This document shows, in pieces, positions 44,178 through 54,188 of a stretch of 64,000 nucleotides of DNA (position 1 is the stretch's first letter; each line of letters starts with the position of its first letter). The notes below the pieces were generated by a model that was not told the DNA's origin, made no database searches, and saw nothing but the letters and a program-made list of their open reading frames with translations. The stretch spans positions 248,001-312,000 of the forward strand of contig CAYULW010000002.1 of assembly GCA_964445815.1 (NCBI GenBank), in the 5' to 3' direction. The position numbers were made by a program, and so were the translations under genes. Origin of the DNA: CAYULW01 sp964445815. GTDB taxonomy: Bacteria; Bacteroidota; Bacteroidia; Flavobacteriales_E; Vicingaceae.

Positions 44178-44345
44178 TTAATTTTCTCTCTTATTCAAAA
44201 CGTACATGATCAGCAACCAGGCCAGTAGACAGATGATACTGATCGTCAGGGTTTCGTCACCATCTTTGAAAAAGTAATAACTGATGCCGATAATGCCGAA
44301 AAGTATCAAGGCAATGATGCCTTTGACTTGGTCTTTTTTATACAT
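44178..44345 (-). CDS. Small two-helix membrane protein at end of efflux operon
   Basis: 55 residues from the ATG at 44345 (MYKKDQVKGIIALILFGI), 4 bases after the adaptor gene ends; the frame stays open upstream inside that gene. Two membrane helices and a charged end NKREN. Not recognised; perhaps an accessory of the exporter. Confidence 0.5.
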   Translation of the reverse strand: MYKKDQVKGIIALILFGIIGISYYFFKDGDETLTISIICLLAWLLIMYVLNKREN

Positions 44346-44349
44346 CTTT

Positions 44350-45474
44350 TTATCTCCTTCTTCTTCTCGGGCCTTCCTCAGCAGTGTTGGCAGCACGATT
44401 CCATTGCTTAATGCTGTCTGTTTCGTTCACACCGTCTAAAAGTTCAATATTAATGCCATCAGATAATCCGGTGGTCACGTAGCGCTTTTCAAATTCTTGA
44501 TCGCCGACCTTTACTTCAACATAAGCCGAGTCATTATCGAATTGAAGTAAAGCTTCCGGAATAACCAATACATCATCTCTTCGATCTAAAACAATATCTG
44601 CACTGGCGCTGTAACCAGCTCTGATGAATTGTTCTTCCTTGAGTTTTACTGCGGCTTTGATCTCAAATTGTATGGCACCTTCTTCTTCAATTCCTTTTGG
44701 AGAAATGTATTCCAATACGGCATCGAAGGTTTCGTTTTCTATTGCTCCGATTTTTAAGATCAAACTCATGCCTTCTTTAATTTTTCCCACTTCCGATTCA
44801 TCTACCTGACCTTCAAAAACCAGGTCGGTCATGTCTGCCACGGAAGCTACCGTGGTACCATCGTTCATGGTATTGGCTTCAATTACAGAATTGCCTTCTT
44901 CAACGGGCACGTCGAGAATCATGCCTGAAATGGTACTTCTGATCAAACGATTTGTACTTTTCTTATTGTTTGAGGTTTCTCCTTTCTTAATCAGTTCTAA
45001 ATTGTCTCCTGCTGCTTTGTATTCTTCTTGCGCTGATTTGTAATTGACCTCAAATTGTTGAAAATCAGAGTCAGAAATGACTTTTTGATCGTAAAGCTTT
45101 TGGTTTCTATCTAGGTCTAACTTGGCATTGTCTAAATTGATTTTTGCTTGTCTCAATCTGTTTTCTGCATTGTTTAAAGACACCATATTGGGAATGATTT
45201 TAACCAGAGCAATTCGATCGTTTTTCTGAACCATAGTACCTGCTTCCACGTAGATTTCGTCTATAATTCCGGAAACCTGAGGTTTGATCTCAATTTCTTT
45301 TCGAGGAACGACTGACCCGGTGGCTACTGTTTTTTTAATGATGTTTGTTTTGAAAGCCGTAGTCGATTTAAATGTGATGGGTTTCTCTTCTGATTTTTGA
45401 TAGAGATAATACAAGGTCCATCCAAATACTCCCACGAGTACAAGTACAATTAAAATTTTAAAAAACTTCTTCAT
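44350..45474 (-). CDS. Periplasmic adaptor (HlyD/MacA-like) of an ABC efflux system
   Basis: A 374-residue protein with one N-terminal membrane anchor and the membrane-fusion-protein layout: barrel-sandwich half motifs (KPQVSGIIDEIYVEAGTMVQ and later SGMILDVPVEEGNSVIEANT), a coiled-coil hairpin (about 125-190) and a beta-barrel domain. It links an inner-membrane ABC exporter to an outer-membrane channel. The C-terminus is basic (EEGPRRRRR). 11 bases after the second permease gene. Confidence 0.9.
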   Translation of the reverse strand: MKKFFKILIVLVLVGVFGWTLYYLYQKSEEKPITFKSTTAFKTNIIKKTVATGSVVPRKEIEIKPQVSGIIDEIYVEAGTMVQKNDRIALVKIIPNMVSLNNAENRLRQAKINLDNAKLDLDRNQKLYDQKVISDSDFQQFEVNYKSAQEEYKAAGDNLELIKKGETSNNKKSTNRLIRSTISGMILDVPVEEGNSVIEANTMNDGTTVASVADMTDLVFEGQVDESEVGKIKEGMSLILKIGAIENETFDAVLEYISPKGIEEEGAIQFEIKAAVKLKEEQFIRAGYSASADIVLDRRDDVLVIPEALLQFDNDSAYVEVKVGDQEFEKRYVTTGLSDGINIELLDGVNETDSIKQWNRAANTAEEGPRRRRR

Positions 45475-45485
45475 AATTTAAGATA

Positions 45486-46745
45486 TTACTCTGCTCTTAG
45501 TGCGTCTATTGGTTTTATTTTTACGGCTTTTCTTGCAGGAATAAGTCCTGCTAAAATGCCTGCTATGATTAATATGATCAATGCCGTTATGGCAACGTTA
45601 AGGTCGATGGTAGGATTGGTAAACATGGAATCTTCTGAGGGATTTTTACCCATTTGATTGGCTATGGCTTCTGTAATCAATACCCCTGAAACCAGTCCAA
45701 AATAGCCGGCCATTCCGGTTAAAAAAACAGATTCCAATAGTATTTGCGATACAATGTTCCAGGGGCTTGCTCCAATGGCTCTTCGTATTCCAATTTCTTT
45801 TGTGCGTTCTTTGATAATGATGAGCATAATGTTGCTTACACCGATTATGCCGGCCAAAAGTGTGCCTGTACCGACAACCCAGATCAGAGCGGCAATGCCA
45901 TTAAATAAGCCATTCATGCGCTCAAAGGCTTCTTTGGCATTAAACGAACCAAATGCCCGATCATCTTCCGGTGCAACGGTGTGCCTTTGTTTCAAAAGCC
46001 CGACTACTTTTTCTTCGACTTTAACTGCGTCCAGATTGGGTTTTGCCGTTAGTGCCAGCCATCCGACTATGTTTCCATAGTTAAAAGCCTTTTGGAAAGT
46101 GGAGAAGGGGATGAACAAAGTTTGCGTGTCTCTCTCTCCATCATTTCCAGAACGTTTTGTTTTCCAAACACCTACTACTTTAAAGAAGACCCCATTAATT
46201 TTAACGTATTTATTGATCGGGTTTTCTTCACCGAAAAGAACATCTTTAACGTTAGTACCGATAACACAGATTTTTCGTTTTTCATCAATGTCATACTGAT
46301 TAATGAAGCGTCCTTGCAAAATGTCTAAAGGGGTAATGTGTTGAATATCGGGGTAATCTCCCATTACACTAAAAGCCCCTGATTTGGTACCATGAGATAC
46401 GTTATTGCCACCTCTGTATCCTCTCAATTGATTTCTCGGTGCGAGATGTTCAATCTCAGGCACCTGATGTTTTAGGGCAATCACATCTTCATTGCGCATG
46501 TTAAACCATCGTCCCTCAGGTAATCCTGCATAAGGCATGCTGGTTCTTTGCGTCCAAATGAAAATGCTGTTGGTGGCTGTTCCTCCAAAGTTTTTGGTGA
46601 CTCCGTTTTCCAACCCATTTCCGGAACCTAGCATGATGATGAGCATAAAAATACCCCAGAAGACGCCAAAAGCCGTTAAAAACGTACGCAGCTTATTTTT
46701 TCTAAGCGAACTAAATATTTCTTGCCATTTATCTGAATCAAACAT
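45486..46745 (-). CDS. MacB-like ABC transporter permease (second copy)
   Basis: A 419-residue protein: N-terminal helix (KLRTFLTAFGVFWGIFMLII), a periplasmic MacB_PCD domain (about 60-270) and three C-terminal helices of the FtsX domain (VSNIMLIIIKERTKEIGIRR, GLIPARKAVKIKPIDALRAE). Paralogue of the permease next door (46748-47983) and separated from it by 2 bases, so they probably form a heterodimer. Substrate unknown. Confidence 0.9.
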   Translation of the reverse strand: MFDSDKWQEIFSSLRKNKLRTFLTAFGVFWGIFMLIIMLGSGNGLENGVTKNFGGTATNSIFIWTQRTSMPYAGLPEGRWFNMRNEDVIALKHQVPEIEHLAPRNQLRGYRGGNNVSHGTKSGAFSVMGDYPDIQHITPLDILQGRFINQYDIDEKRKICVIGTNVKDVLFGEENPINKYVKINGVFFKVVGVWKTKRSGNDGERDTQTLFIPFSTFQKAFNYGNIVGWLALTAKPNLDAVKVEEKVVGLLKQRHTVAPEDDRAFGSFNAKEAFERMNGLFNGIAALIWVVGTGTLLAGIIGVSNIMLIIIKERTKEIGIRRAIGASPWNIVSQILLESVFLTGMAGYFGLVSGVLITEAIANQMGKNPSEDSMFTNPTIDLNVAITALIILIIAGILAGLIPARKAVKIKPIDALRAE

Positions 46746-46747
46746 TG

Positions 46748-47983
46748 CTATTCGTCCCTTAAAGCGACTATGGGTTTTATCGATGCGGCTTTTTGAGCAG
46801 GAATTAAACCTGCTAATGCACCTGCAATTATTAATATGATCGTAGCGGTTATGGCCACCTGAAAGTCAATTTCCGGATTTTTAAAAAACTCAGATTCGGG
46901 CATGTTTTTACTCACCAATTCCACAAGTCCTACACCTAAAACCAGTCCGATATAACCGGCGACGGATGTAATCAAAACAGATTCTAAAAGGATAAGGTTG
47001 ATAATGGACCAGGGCGTTGCTCCCAGAGCTTTTCTGATGCCGATTTCCTTGGTTCGTTCTTTCACAACAATCATCATGATATTACTAATGCCTACAATAC
47101 CTGCAATAATGGTCATGATGCCAATGATCCAGACAAAGGCTTTTATGCCTTTAAATAAATTCTGCACTTGCGTAAACGATTCGATATTATTCCAAAAACG
47201 GATGGCTCTTTCATCTTCCGGGTCAAAATGATGAACTTCAGCCATCTTTTGCCTGACTTTTTCTACCATTCTTTCACTTTCTGCCACTGTTGCGTCTTCA
47301 GGTATATTGAACATGTACATGTGGATTCGATTGACGCCATTAAATACTGCCTGAGCTGTAGTCAGAGGAAGGTAAAGTATTTCTTGTTCATTTTCACCTC
47401 CTTCATCTTCAAATATGCCGATGACTTTAAAAGGAACGCCGTTGACATTGATATATTTGCCAATGGGATCTTCATCTTTTTTAAAGAGTGCTTTTTGAAC
47501 CAAAGTACCAATTGATGCGACTTTTCTTTTCTCCTTAATGTCAATTTCATTAAGAAAACGGCCTTTTATGGTGATGGTCTTTTCAATGTGCTGATGACCG
47601 GGGTGAACTGTTCTGATCTGGAATGTTGAAGTTTCATCTTTGTAATTGACTTCAGTACCTCCAAGATAAAAACGGCCGCTTGTTTCTTTTGCTCCTACCA
47701 GATCGTTGGCTACCCAATCGTAGTCTGCATCTGTAAAACGTACCCTTCTGCCGGGTTGTAATCCATCATAAGGCATACTGGTTTGTCCGCTAAATACCCA
47801 TATACTATTGGTTGAAGTGTCTCTAAATTGTTCTTTTACACCATGTTGAAGTCCTGTTCCCGAACCCAAAAGAATGATTAGCATAAATATGCCCCAGGCA
47901 ACACTAAAACCAGTAAGAAAAGTTCGGAGCTTGTTCTTACTGATCGTGTGCAATATTTCCTGCCATTTATCCCGATCAAACAT
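46748..47983 (-). CDS. MacB-like ABC transporter permease (first copy)
   Basis: A 411-residue protein with the same layout as its neighbour: MFDRDKWQEILHTISKNKLR, MacB periplasmic domain, then IVGISNIMMIVVKERTKEIG and a closing GLIPAQKAASIKPIVALRDE. It overlaps the ATPase gene by 8 bases. The two permeases clearly arose by duplication. Confidence 0.9.
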   Translation of the reverse strand: MFDRDKWQEILHTISKNKLRTFLTGFSVAWGIFMLIILLGSGTGLQHGVKEQFRDTSTNSIWVFSGQTSMPYDGLQPGRRVRFTDADYDWVANDLVGAKETSGRFYLGGTEVNYKDETSTFQIRTVHPGHQHIEKTITIKGRFLNEIDIKEKRKVASIGTLVQKALFKKDEDPIGKYINVNGVPFKVIGIFEDEGGENEQEILYLPLTTAQAVFNGVNRIHMYMFNIPEDATVAESERMVEKVRQKMAEVHHFDPEDERAIRFWNNIESFTQVQNLFKGIKAFVWIIGIMTIIAGIVGISNIMMIVVKERTKEIGIRKALGATPWSIINLILLESVLITSVAGYIGLVLGVGLVELVSKNMPESEFFKNPEIDFQVAITATIILIIAGALAGLIPAQKAASIKPIVALRDE

Positions 47984-48656
47984 GAGTTGTTGTTTTGTCT
48001 ACAATTAATCCGTCCTTCAAGTTAATTGTACGATCTGTCATTTGTGCAATATCGCGTTCATGTGTCACAATTACGACTGTAATACCTTCTTTATTAATGG
48101 CCTTTAGCAACTCCATGACTTCGTAAGAAGTTTTTGTGTCAAGTGCTCCGGTAGGCTCATCAGCCAACAATACCTTAGGTTGAGTGATCAATGCTCTTGC
48201 TATAGCTACTCTCTGTTTTTGTCCTCCAGATAATTCATTGGGCAGATGATGTGCCCATTCTTTCAAACCGACCTTTTCCAGATATTCAAGCGCCATGCGG
48301 TTGCGTTCTTTTCTACTTACTTTTTGATAGTAGAGGGGAAGGGCCACGTTTTCTTGTGCGGTTTTAAATGAAATAAGGTTAAACGATTGGAAAACAAAAC
48401 CTAACAATTGATTTCTGTATTGAGCAGCTTTGGTTTCATTCAAGTTTTTTATAAGCTTTCCGGCAAGCGTATAACTACCTTGATCATGCATATCCAAGAG
48501 ACCGATAATGTTCAATAGAGTAGACTTTCCGGATCCTGAAGAGCCCATAATAGAAACCATCTCTCCTTCTTTGATTTTTAAGTCAATACCTTTCAATACA
48601 TGAAGCTGACTTTTTCCGACAGCATAGTATTTATGAACACTGTTTATTTCTATCAT
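47976..48656 (-). CDS. ABC transporter ATP-binding protein (MacB/LolD type)
   Basis: A 226-residue ATPase: Walker A GSSGSGKST, Q-loop in LLGFVFQSFNLI, signature LSGGQKQRVA, Walker B VLLADEPTGALD and H-loop VTHERDIA. First gene of the five-gene minus-strand efflux operon (ATPase, two permeases, adaptor, small membrane protein). No TolC-type channel is in the window. Confidence 0.93.
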   Translation of the reverse strand: MIEINSVHKYYAVGKSQLHVLKGIDLKIKEGEMVSIMGSSGSGKSTLLNIIGLLDMHDQGSYTLAGKLIKNLNETKAAQYRNQLLGFVFQSFNLISFKTAQENVALPLYYQKVSRKERNRMALEYLEKVGLKEWAHHLPNELSGGQKQRVAIARALITQPKVLLADEPTGALDTKTSYEVMELLKAINKEGITVVIVTHERDIAQMTDRTINLKDGLIVDKTTTHV

Positions 48657-48733
48657 AATTGGTGCCCCAAATTAAATTTTATTCAATGAAGTATAAACTT
48701 TCAGGGATAAAAGGTGAAAAAAAGGGATGATCG

Positions 48734-49843
48734 TTATTTTTTTATTGAAAGTACAGAGCTTATCGGTCGATGATCGGATAATTTTTGATCATGAGTGGTA
48801 AATTGATGGTTTAAAAAGGTGTCGCTGTGGAAAATATAGTCAATACGAAAAGAGGGGAAGTCACCAATATAAGTGCGCCCTAAACCAAAACCGGACTCTT
48901 GAAAAGCATCTTTTAGATTCGATTTTATTGTAGCATAGGCAAAAGAATTTGGCGTGTCATTAAAATCTCCGCATAGTATGATAGGATAGGGGCTGTTTCC
49001 TACGGCCTTGCTAATGGAGTCGGCTTGAGAGGCACGGCGTTCAAAACCATATTTGATTTTCTCTACCATTAATAATTCCTTGCTAAAGTTATCCGAATAC
49101 TCATTTTGATTAATGCCTTGTATGGTTTTATAATCGCGTTTATCTAGCTTAATTGAAGCCAAATGAGCATTAAATACTCGAACAGTATCTCCTTTAACAT
49201 TTAAGTCGGTGTATATGCAAATATTATCATCATTCACAGAGAAGTTCACTCTGCCTTTTTTGATGATGGGGAATTTACTGAAAGTGATGATGCCCCAATG
49301 GTGAATCTTTTTGCGGTGAGAGGTGTATTCTACATGATAGTTTTTGGCTTTTAAAAACTTGGTTAAGGTGTCTAAGGTCTTAAATTCATATTTGGCGTCT
49401 ACCGTATCAGCTTGATAAAATTCCTGTAAACAAAGGATGTCTGGTTCTTCCTGATCCAAAAAGTCAAAAATTTGATTCCGCGTTAATTTATCCTGTGTCC
49501 ACATGTACAGATCAAACACTCTGACATTAAAGGATAAGACCTTAAAACTCTCCTCTGTTTCAGGATCAAGTTTTACATTAAATTGAATGATGTTGGGAAT
49601 TGATTTATAGCCTAGTATGATTAAGATTAAAGAAAGTAAAAAAAGCTTCTTTCCCCGAACAATCCAAAAAAACAGAAAGCCAAATTGGAGTAAGAGAAGG
49701 TAGGGGAGCGCCAATCCTAGAAAGGCCGGAAATACAGTCGTTTTAGGATCGATATAAGGTGCTGCATAACCAAAAAGTAAGGCTAGGCCTGAAAGGATAT
49801 TGAACCAAAGTAAGAGTTTGTAAAAAATCCTAAAGGTTTTCAA
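48734..49843 (-). CDS. Membrane-anchored endonuclease/exonuclease/phosphatase family protein
   Basis: A 369-residue protein: three N-terminal membrane helices (to about 85) and a DNase I-like domain with FKVLSFNVRVFDLYMW, EPDILCLQEFYQ, NAHLASIKL, LCGDFNDTPNSFAY and LSDHRPISS. This fold includes nucleases and phosphodiesterases; the substrate is unknown. It starts 12 bases after ribBA ends, so is probably co-transcribed. Confidence 0.85.
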   Translation of the reverse strand: MKTFRIFYKLLLWFNILSGLALLFGYAAPYIDPKTTVFPAFLGLALPYLLLLQFGFLFFWIVRGKKLFLLSLILIILGYKSIPNIIQFNVKLDPETEESFKVLSFNVRVFDLYMWTQDKLTRNQIFDFLDQEEPDILCLQEFYQADTVDAKYEFKTLDTLTKFLKAKNYHVEYTSHRKKIHHWGIITFSKFPIIKKGRVNFSVNDDNICIYTDLNVKGDTVRVFNAHLASIKLDKRDYKTIQGINQNEYSDNFSKELLMVEKIKYGFERRASQADSISKAVGNSPYPIILCGDFNDTPNSFAYATIKSNLKDAFQESGFGLGRTYIGDFPSFRIDYIFHSDTFLNHQFTTHDQKLSDHRPISSVLSIKK

Positions 49844-49855
49844 TGTGGGTTTGAC

Positions 49856-51064
49856 TTAAGAATCTAGTTTTAATGAATGTCCCATTTTCTCTTTTTTGGT
49901 CTTTAGGTAATGGGCATTGTGTTCATTTGATTCAATTTCTAATGCGATATTATCTACAATTTCAAGACCATAACCAATCAATCCTGTTCGCTTTTTTGGG
50001 TTATTGGACATGAGTTTCATTTTTCTGACTCCAAGATCGCGTAGAATTTGAGCTCCGATTCCATAATCTCTATCGTCCATATTAAAACCTAACTTCAGGT
50101 TGGCTTCTACAGTGTCCATGCCTTCTTCTTGAAGTTTATAGGCTTTGAGCTTATTCAGTAGACCAATGCCACGCCCTTCCTGATTCATATAGACAATAAC
50201 GCCTTTACCCTCTTTTTCAATCATGCGCATGGCTTCTTGCAATTGTGGACCGCAGTCACATCTGCAAGATCCAAAAATGTCTCCTGTAATGCAGGAGGAA
50301 TGGACTCTAACTAAAATTTCTTCCTCTTCTTTCCATTCGCCTTTTACTAAGGCCAAATGCTCTTGCCCATTCGTTTTTTGAGTGTAATGCACCAAGTTAA
50401 AATTGCCATATTCTGTAGGCAGTTTTACATCGACTTCTCTTTGAATTAATGATTCGTGCTTCACCCTGTATGCAATCAGGTCTTTGATGGAAACAAGTTT
50501 AAGATCAAACTTTTGAGCGATTTTTTTCAATTGTGGTAGACGTGCCATTGTGCCGTCTTCATTCATGATTTCAACAATCACTCCAGCTGGTTGAAGGCCC
50601 GCTAAGCGTGCAAAATCTATAGCAGCTTCCGTATGTCCTGCACGTCTTAGAACACCTCCCTTCTTGGCTCTCAATGGAAAGATATGTCCCGGCTTTCCAA
50701 GATCATCAGGTTTGGTTTCCGGATTAACCAAAGCTAAAACAGTTTTTGCACGATCGCTTGCAGATATGCCTGTTGTTGTGCCATGACCGATCAAATCGAT
50801 CGAAACGGTAAATGGTGTTTCAAACTGGGCTGTATTGCTTTGAACCATTAAGTCTAAGCCCAATTCATCGCAGCGATCTTCAATTAAAGGAGCACAGATT
50901 AATCCACGGCCATGTGTGGCCATAAAATTGATGACCTGAGTGTTTACTTTTTCAGCGGCAATGAGAAAGTCTCCTTCATTTTCTCTATCCTCATCGTCTA
51001 CAACAATGATAATTTCTCCATTTTTTACAGCTTCAATCGCATCTTCAATTCTGTCTAATTCCAT
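49856..51064 (-). CDS. ribBA: Bifunctional riboflavin synthesis protein RibBA
   Basis: A 402-residue fusion of 3,4-dihydroxy-2-butanone-4-phosphate synthase (about 1-205; VDDEDRENEGD and ATHGRGLICAPL) and GTP cyclohydrolase II (about 206-400; zinc motif SCITGDIFGSCRCDCGPQL and YMNQEGRGIGLLNKLKAY). Together they make both precursors for riboflavin. Both active-site sets are intact. Only 103 bases separate it from the divergent DUF3667 start, and no FMN riboswitch is seen there. Confidence 0.95.
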   Translation of the reverse strand: MELDRIEDAIEAVKNGEIIIVVDDEDRENEGDFLIAAEKVNTQVINFMATHGRGLICAPLIEDRCDELGLDLMVQSNTAQFETPFTVSIDLIGHGTTTGISASDRAKTVLALVNPETKPDDLGKPGHIFPLRAKKGGVLRRAGHTEAAIDFARLAGLQPAGVIVEIMNEDGTMARLPQLKKIAQKFDLKLVSIKDLIAYRVKHESLIQREVDVKLPTEYGNFNLVHYTQKTNGQEHLALVKGEWKEEEEILVRVHSSCITGDIFGSCRCDCGPQLQEAMRMIEKEGKGVIVYMNQEGRGIGLLNKLKAYKLQEEGMDTVEANLKLGFNMDDRDYGIGAQILRDLGVRKMKLMSNNPKKRTGLIGYGLEIVDNIALEIESNEHNAHYLKTKKEKMGHSLKLDS

Positions 51065-51167
51065 TTTGCTAAATTACCACTAATCGCTGCTTTTGTATGT
51101 TTTGTGAGGTGGAATTATATCTCTTTCTTTGATGTAACTATTGGGCAAGTTAATCGTCTATTGTTAT

Positions 51168-51923
51168 ATGGAAAAGGTCACAGAAAATAAAGAGAGTTGT
51201 CTCAATTGCGGAGCCTTACGAGAAACAAATTTTAAATTTTGTCCTGAATGTGGGCAAGAGTTTCTTCAAAAACAGACACTTTCTGTTTTGTTTTCGCAGT
51301 TTCTTAATGACTACTTTACGTTTGATTCTAAAATCGGGAGAAGCATTCTACCATTGATTACCCGACCTGGTTTTTTAACGCTTGAATACCTTAGAGGCAA
51401 AAGGGTTCATTATATTCCTCCTTTACGACTGTTTATCTTTTTGAGTATTATTTTCTTTATTCTCCTTGGCTTATCAAGTCCTAGTGTTGAATTTGCAGAC
51501 GAGTCAAGTATTTCCGATCAATTTTGGGATCAGTATTTTGAATCGAGATTGCCTAAATTATTTTTTATTCTATTGCCTGTATTTGCAGGCATTTTAAGGC
51601 TATTGTTCAATAGAAAGAAGTATTCATGGTTGAGCCACTTTTTGTTTGCTTTACACTTCCATTCTTCCCTGTTTCTGTTAGGAATTGTCTACTTTCTTTT
51701 GAGTAAGCTTTTTATTCTTGTTGGGTTAATAGAGCTAAACTCCTATGTTTTGGGCTTATTTAGTCTCTATTTGTTTTATTATTTGGCCAAGTCTCTTCAT
51801 CATGTTTATCATCAAACTTGGTTAAAAGTGACATGGAAATTAAGTGTTTTAATCTTACTCTATTTGATTTCCTTAACCGTGAGTAGTTTAGCTCTATTGG
51901 CCATATTACTTGGCAATCAATAA
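51168..51923 (+). CDS. DUF3667 membrane protein with zinc ribbon
   Basis: 251 residues from the ATG at 51168; the frame is open nine codons earlier. N-terminal CxxC...CxxC zinc ribbon (SCLNCGALRETNFKFCPECG), then VLFSQFLNDYFTFDSKIGRS and LITRPGFLTLEYLRGKRVHY, the DUF3667 signature, and about five membrane helices. Function unknown. It ends one base before the convergent OmpA/PD40 gene. Confidence 0.85.
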   Translation: MEKVTENKESCLNCGALRETNFKFCPECGQEFLQKQTLSVLFSQFLNDYFTFDSKIGRSILPLITRPGFLTLEYLRGKRVHYIPPLRLFIFLSIIFFILLGLSSPSVEFADESSISDQFWDQYFESRLPKLFFILLPVFAGILRLLFNRKKYSWLSHFLFALHFHSSLFLLGIVYFLLSKLFILVGLIELNSYVLGLFSLYLFYYLAKSLHHVYHQTWLKVTWKLSVLILLYLISLTVSSLALLAILLGNQ

Positions 51924-54188
51924 TCAATAAGTGAGTTTTAGCCGAATTTCTTTTCTATTGGGAATACTATTGCTAAAGAAGGTAAGTAAAACTTCAGCGG
52001 GTTTTTCTTCCCCTTTAATTGTTAATGTAAGAGTAGACTCTTCTCCCGGTTGAATACGATTGGGGAAATCCATTTTAAGGCAATCACAATTGGCATTAAC
52101 GGCAAAAAGCTCAAGTTCTTTACTTCCCTTATTTTTAAAGTGAATTTGATGTTTTTCTTTTTGCTTGAAATTAAGTTCTAAGTTACCTGATTGAGCAGCT
52201 CCCGAAAAGGTCAATTCACTCTTTTTCTGGATACTGCCATCATCCAGAGCACGAGCTTCTCCCTCTTGATTATAAGTAACAGCCATCACTTCAATTCGTC
52301 GTTCCCGTGCTGCATCCGGACTATATACTGCTTCTACCTTATTGTTTTGATTGTATATTCCTGAAGTTGCAAACTCTCCATAGGGCAGAGGTGTAATCTT
52401 TAAACTGCCTCCATTACTTGCAGAGTTTTCCAAATAGGGGAGAAACTGGTTTTGATCGTAATTTTTAAAATAGTTAACCAGACTTTCTATTCTTCTCAAA
52501 GCAAGATTTAAGTTGTAGTCGCTATTCGATAATGAGCTTGCAAATCCCTTGATCGTCAATTCAATTTGTGAGCCTTTTTCCAGTTCTTTTAACAAAAGCG
52601 GAGAAAATTCATTGAGCTTTTTCAATCCGTTTTGCACTTGCTCTTCAAAAAAGAATTCCAGTTCTAAAACGTGCTCGTCTTTAGTACTATCAGGACTGAT
52701 TCTAGAGTATTTCTTAACATACTCTTCTTGCAGGTTCATGTATTCTTTTGCAAGCTCTTTATAATTAGCATTTGTAGATGTTGATCGGGATCTTGGATCA
52801 GGACTGTCATTATGAAAATAGAGGTAAAGTGGGAGGTATTTGTTGAGTTTAACCACATCAATTTCTACTTTATTCGGATCAGTTTCCAAATACTCTTCTT
52901 CTTGATAAAGAGTATTGTAAATGTCATTACAGCAACCGCTTTTAGAGTTATTGTTTGTATTGCGGTTGGATGAGAACAAGGCTTTTTCTTCTAAGTAAGT
53001 AAAGTAATAATCATCGGAAACGGAGTTAATATCTTTTCCCAGGTTTTTGCTTTTTTCAAAACTCTTAGGGCCTCCAAGTGCCTTAAAAATGTCATAACCT
53101 CCAAATCCGGAAGTCCAGTCTGAAGAAAAATAAAGTTGATGATAGTTTGTATTGTAGTAGGGCGTGATTTCATTGCCCGGAGTATTGATACTACTTCCCA
53201 AATTAATGGCTTGATCAAAACCAAAGGCTTCTCGTTTTGAAACCCAGATGTCTAATCCTCCAAACCCTTTCTCTCTATCGGAAACAAAATACAGATATTC
53301 TTCTCCCTCAAATTCAACCCACATGGCTTGAGTATTGTTATCTAAACTGGTATTGATGTTATTGTTCAGCTTTTGCACTCCGCTAATTTTGTTATTGCGA
53401 AGCTGTCCTCTCCATATTTCACATTTAAAATTGGTATCGCAGACACTAAAGAAAACTTCATCTTCTTTTCCCAGCGCAAGATTGCCAATGTGTTGGTGAT
53501 GAAAGGCTTTATTTATTTCTACTTTCAATTGGGTGGTCTTCTTTTTATTTTCTTGGTAAACATAGAGTTGTGCGAAGTAGTCCTGATCAAGAATAAGACC
53601 GTTGATGTTAACACTATCTGCTCTCAGACTGCTGAAATAAATATTCTTGTTGGTTTGAAGTGGAGCAAATTCTGAGTTACCTGTATTTAAATATGGACCA
53701 AATGCTTTTACCTTATCGCTTGTCTTTTTCCTACTTTCTTTAATGGCCCAACTGGCAGATCGTTTGCTTTGATCAATTCGCCTATACCAATATGATTTTC
53801 GGTCTCTTCTATAAGGACGAATGGCTCTGGAATAATACCTTCTGGCAGACCTATAGTCTCCTGAATTTCGGTAGGACTCTGCCAATTCATAAGGCAGCAT
53901 CTGAATCTCTCTTTTTTGATCGTATTTATAGGCTTTTAATAGGTATTGACTTGCCGACTTGTAATTTCCAATAAGAGATAAATTTTTGCCATAGCCAAAT
54001 AAAATTCCCACATTGTTAGAATCGATACGCATTAAACGTTCATGAAGGCTTAAAGCTTGATAAAAATCACCTTTATCCATAAGTTCTTTTGCATGATCTA
54101 ACATTCGGTCTATGTTTTGAGCATGCGAAGACCCTGTTATAAAAAGGCCAAACAAACTAAATATGAGCGTTAAATGAATTTTGGACAT
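51924..54188 (-). CDS. TPR-PD40-OmpA-like protein with C-terminal DUF1573-like domain
   Basis: A 754-residue protein: signal peptide (to SHAQ), TPR region (25-130), PD40 propeller repeats (about 170-420, GKEDEVFFSVCDTNFK, KGFGGLDIWVS, WTSGFGGYDIFKAL), a segment with OmpA-like features (about 505-640, LKKLNEFSPLLLKELEKGSQ, NLALRRIESLVNYFKNYDQN, ARERRIEVMAV) and a C-terminal DUF1573-like domain (about 655-754) with NANCDCLKMDFP. It should bridge outer membrane and peptidoglycan. It overlaps the PorP/SprF gene upstream by 19 bases. Confidence 0.85.
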   Translation of the reverse strand: MSKIHLTLIFSLFGLFITGSSHAQNIDRMLDHAKELMDKGDFYQALSLHERLMRIDSNNVGILFGYGKNLSLIGNYKSASQYLLKAYKYDQKREIQMLPYELAESYRNSGDYRSARRYYSRAIRPYRRDRKSYWYRRIDQSKRSASWAIKESRKKTSDKVKAFGPYLNTGNSEFAPLQTNKNIYFSSLRADSVNINGLILDQDYFAQLYVYQENKKKTTQLKVEINKAFHHQHIGNLALGKEDEVFFSVCDTNFKCEIWRGQLRNNKISGVQKLNNNINTSLDNNTQAMWVEFEGEEYLYFVSDREKGFGGLDIWVSKREAFGFDQAINLGSSINTPGNEITPYYNTNYHQLYFSSDWTSGFGGYDIFKALGGPKSFEKSKNLGKDINSVSDDYYFTYLEEKALFSSNRNTNNNSKSGCCNDIYNTLYQEEEYLETDPNKVEIDVVKLNKYLPLYLYFHNDSPDPRSRSTSTNANYKELAKEYMNLQEEYVKKYSRISPDSTKDEHVLELEFFFEEQVQNGLKKLNEFSPLLLKELEKGSQIELTIKGFASSLSNSDYNLNLALRRIESLVNYFKNYDQNQFLPYLENSASNGGSLKITPLPYGEFATSGIYNQNNKVEAVYSPDAARERRIEVMAVTYNQEGEARALDDGSIQKKSELTFSGAAQSGNLELNFKQKEKHQIHFKNKGSKELELFAVNANCDCLKMDFPNRIQPGEESTLTLTIKGEEKPAEVLLTFFSNSIPNRKEIRLKLTY

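Noticed and set aside
48657..48733. Possible small gene between the phosphatase-like gene and the ABC operon
   Set aside because: Only 77 AT-rich bases with no usable frame; likely the promoter of the efflux operon, though no exact TAnnTTTG box is visible.
51065..51167. FMN riboswitch upstream of ribBA
   Set aside because: The spacer to the divergent gene is about 103 bases and shows none of the conserved RFN elements.
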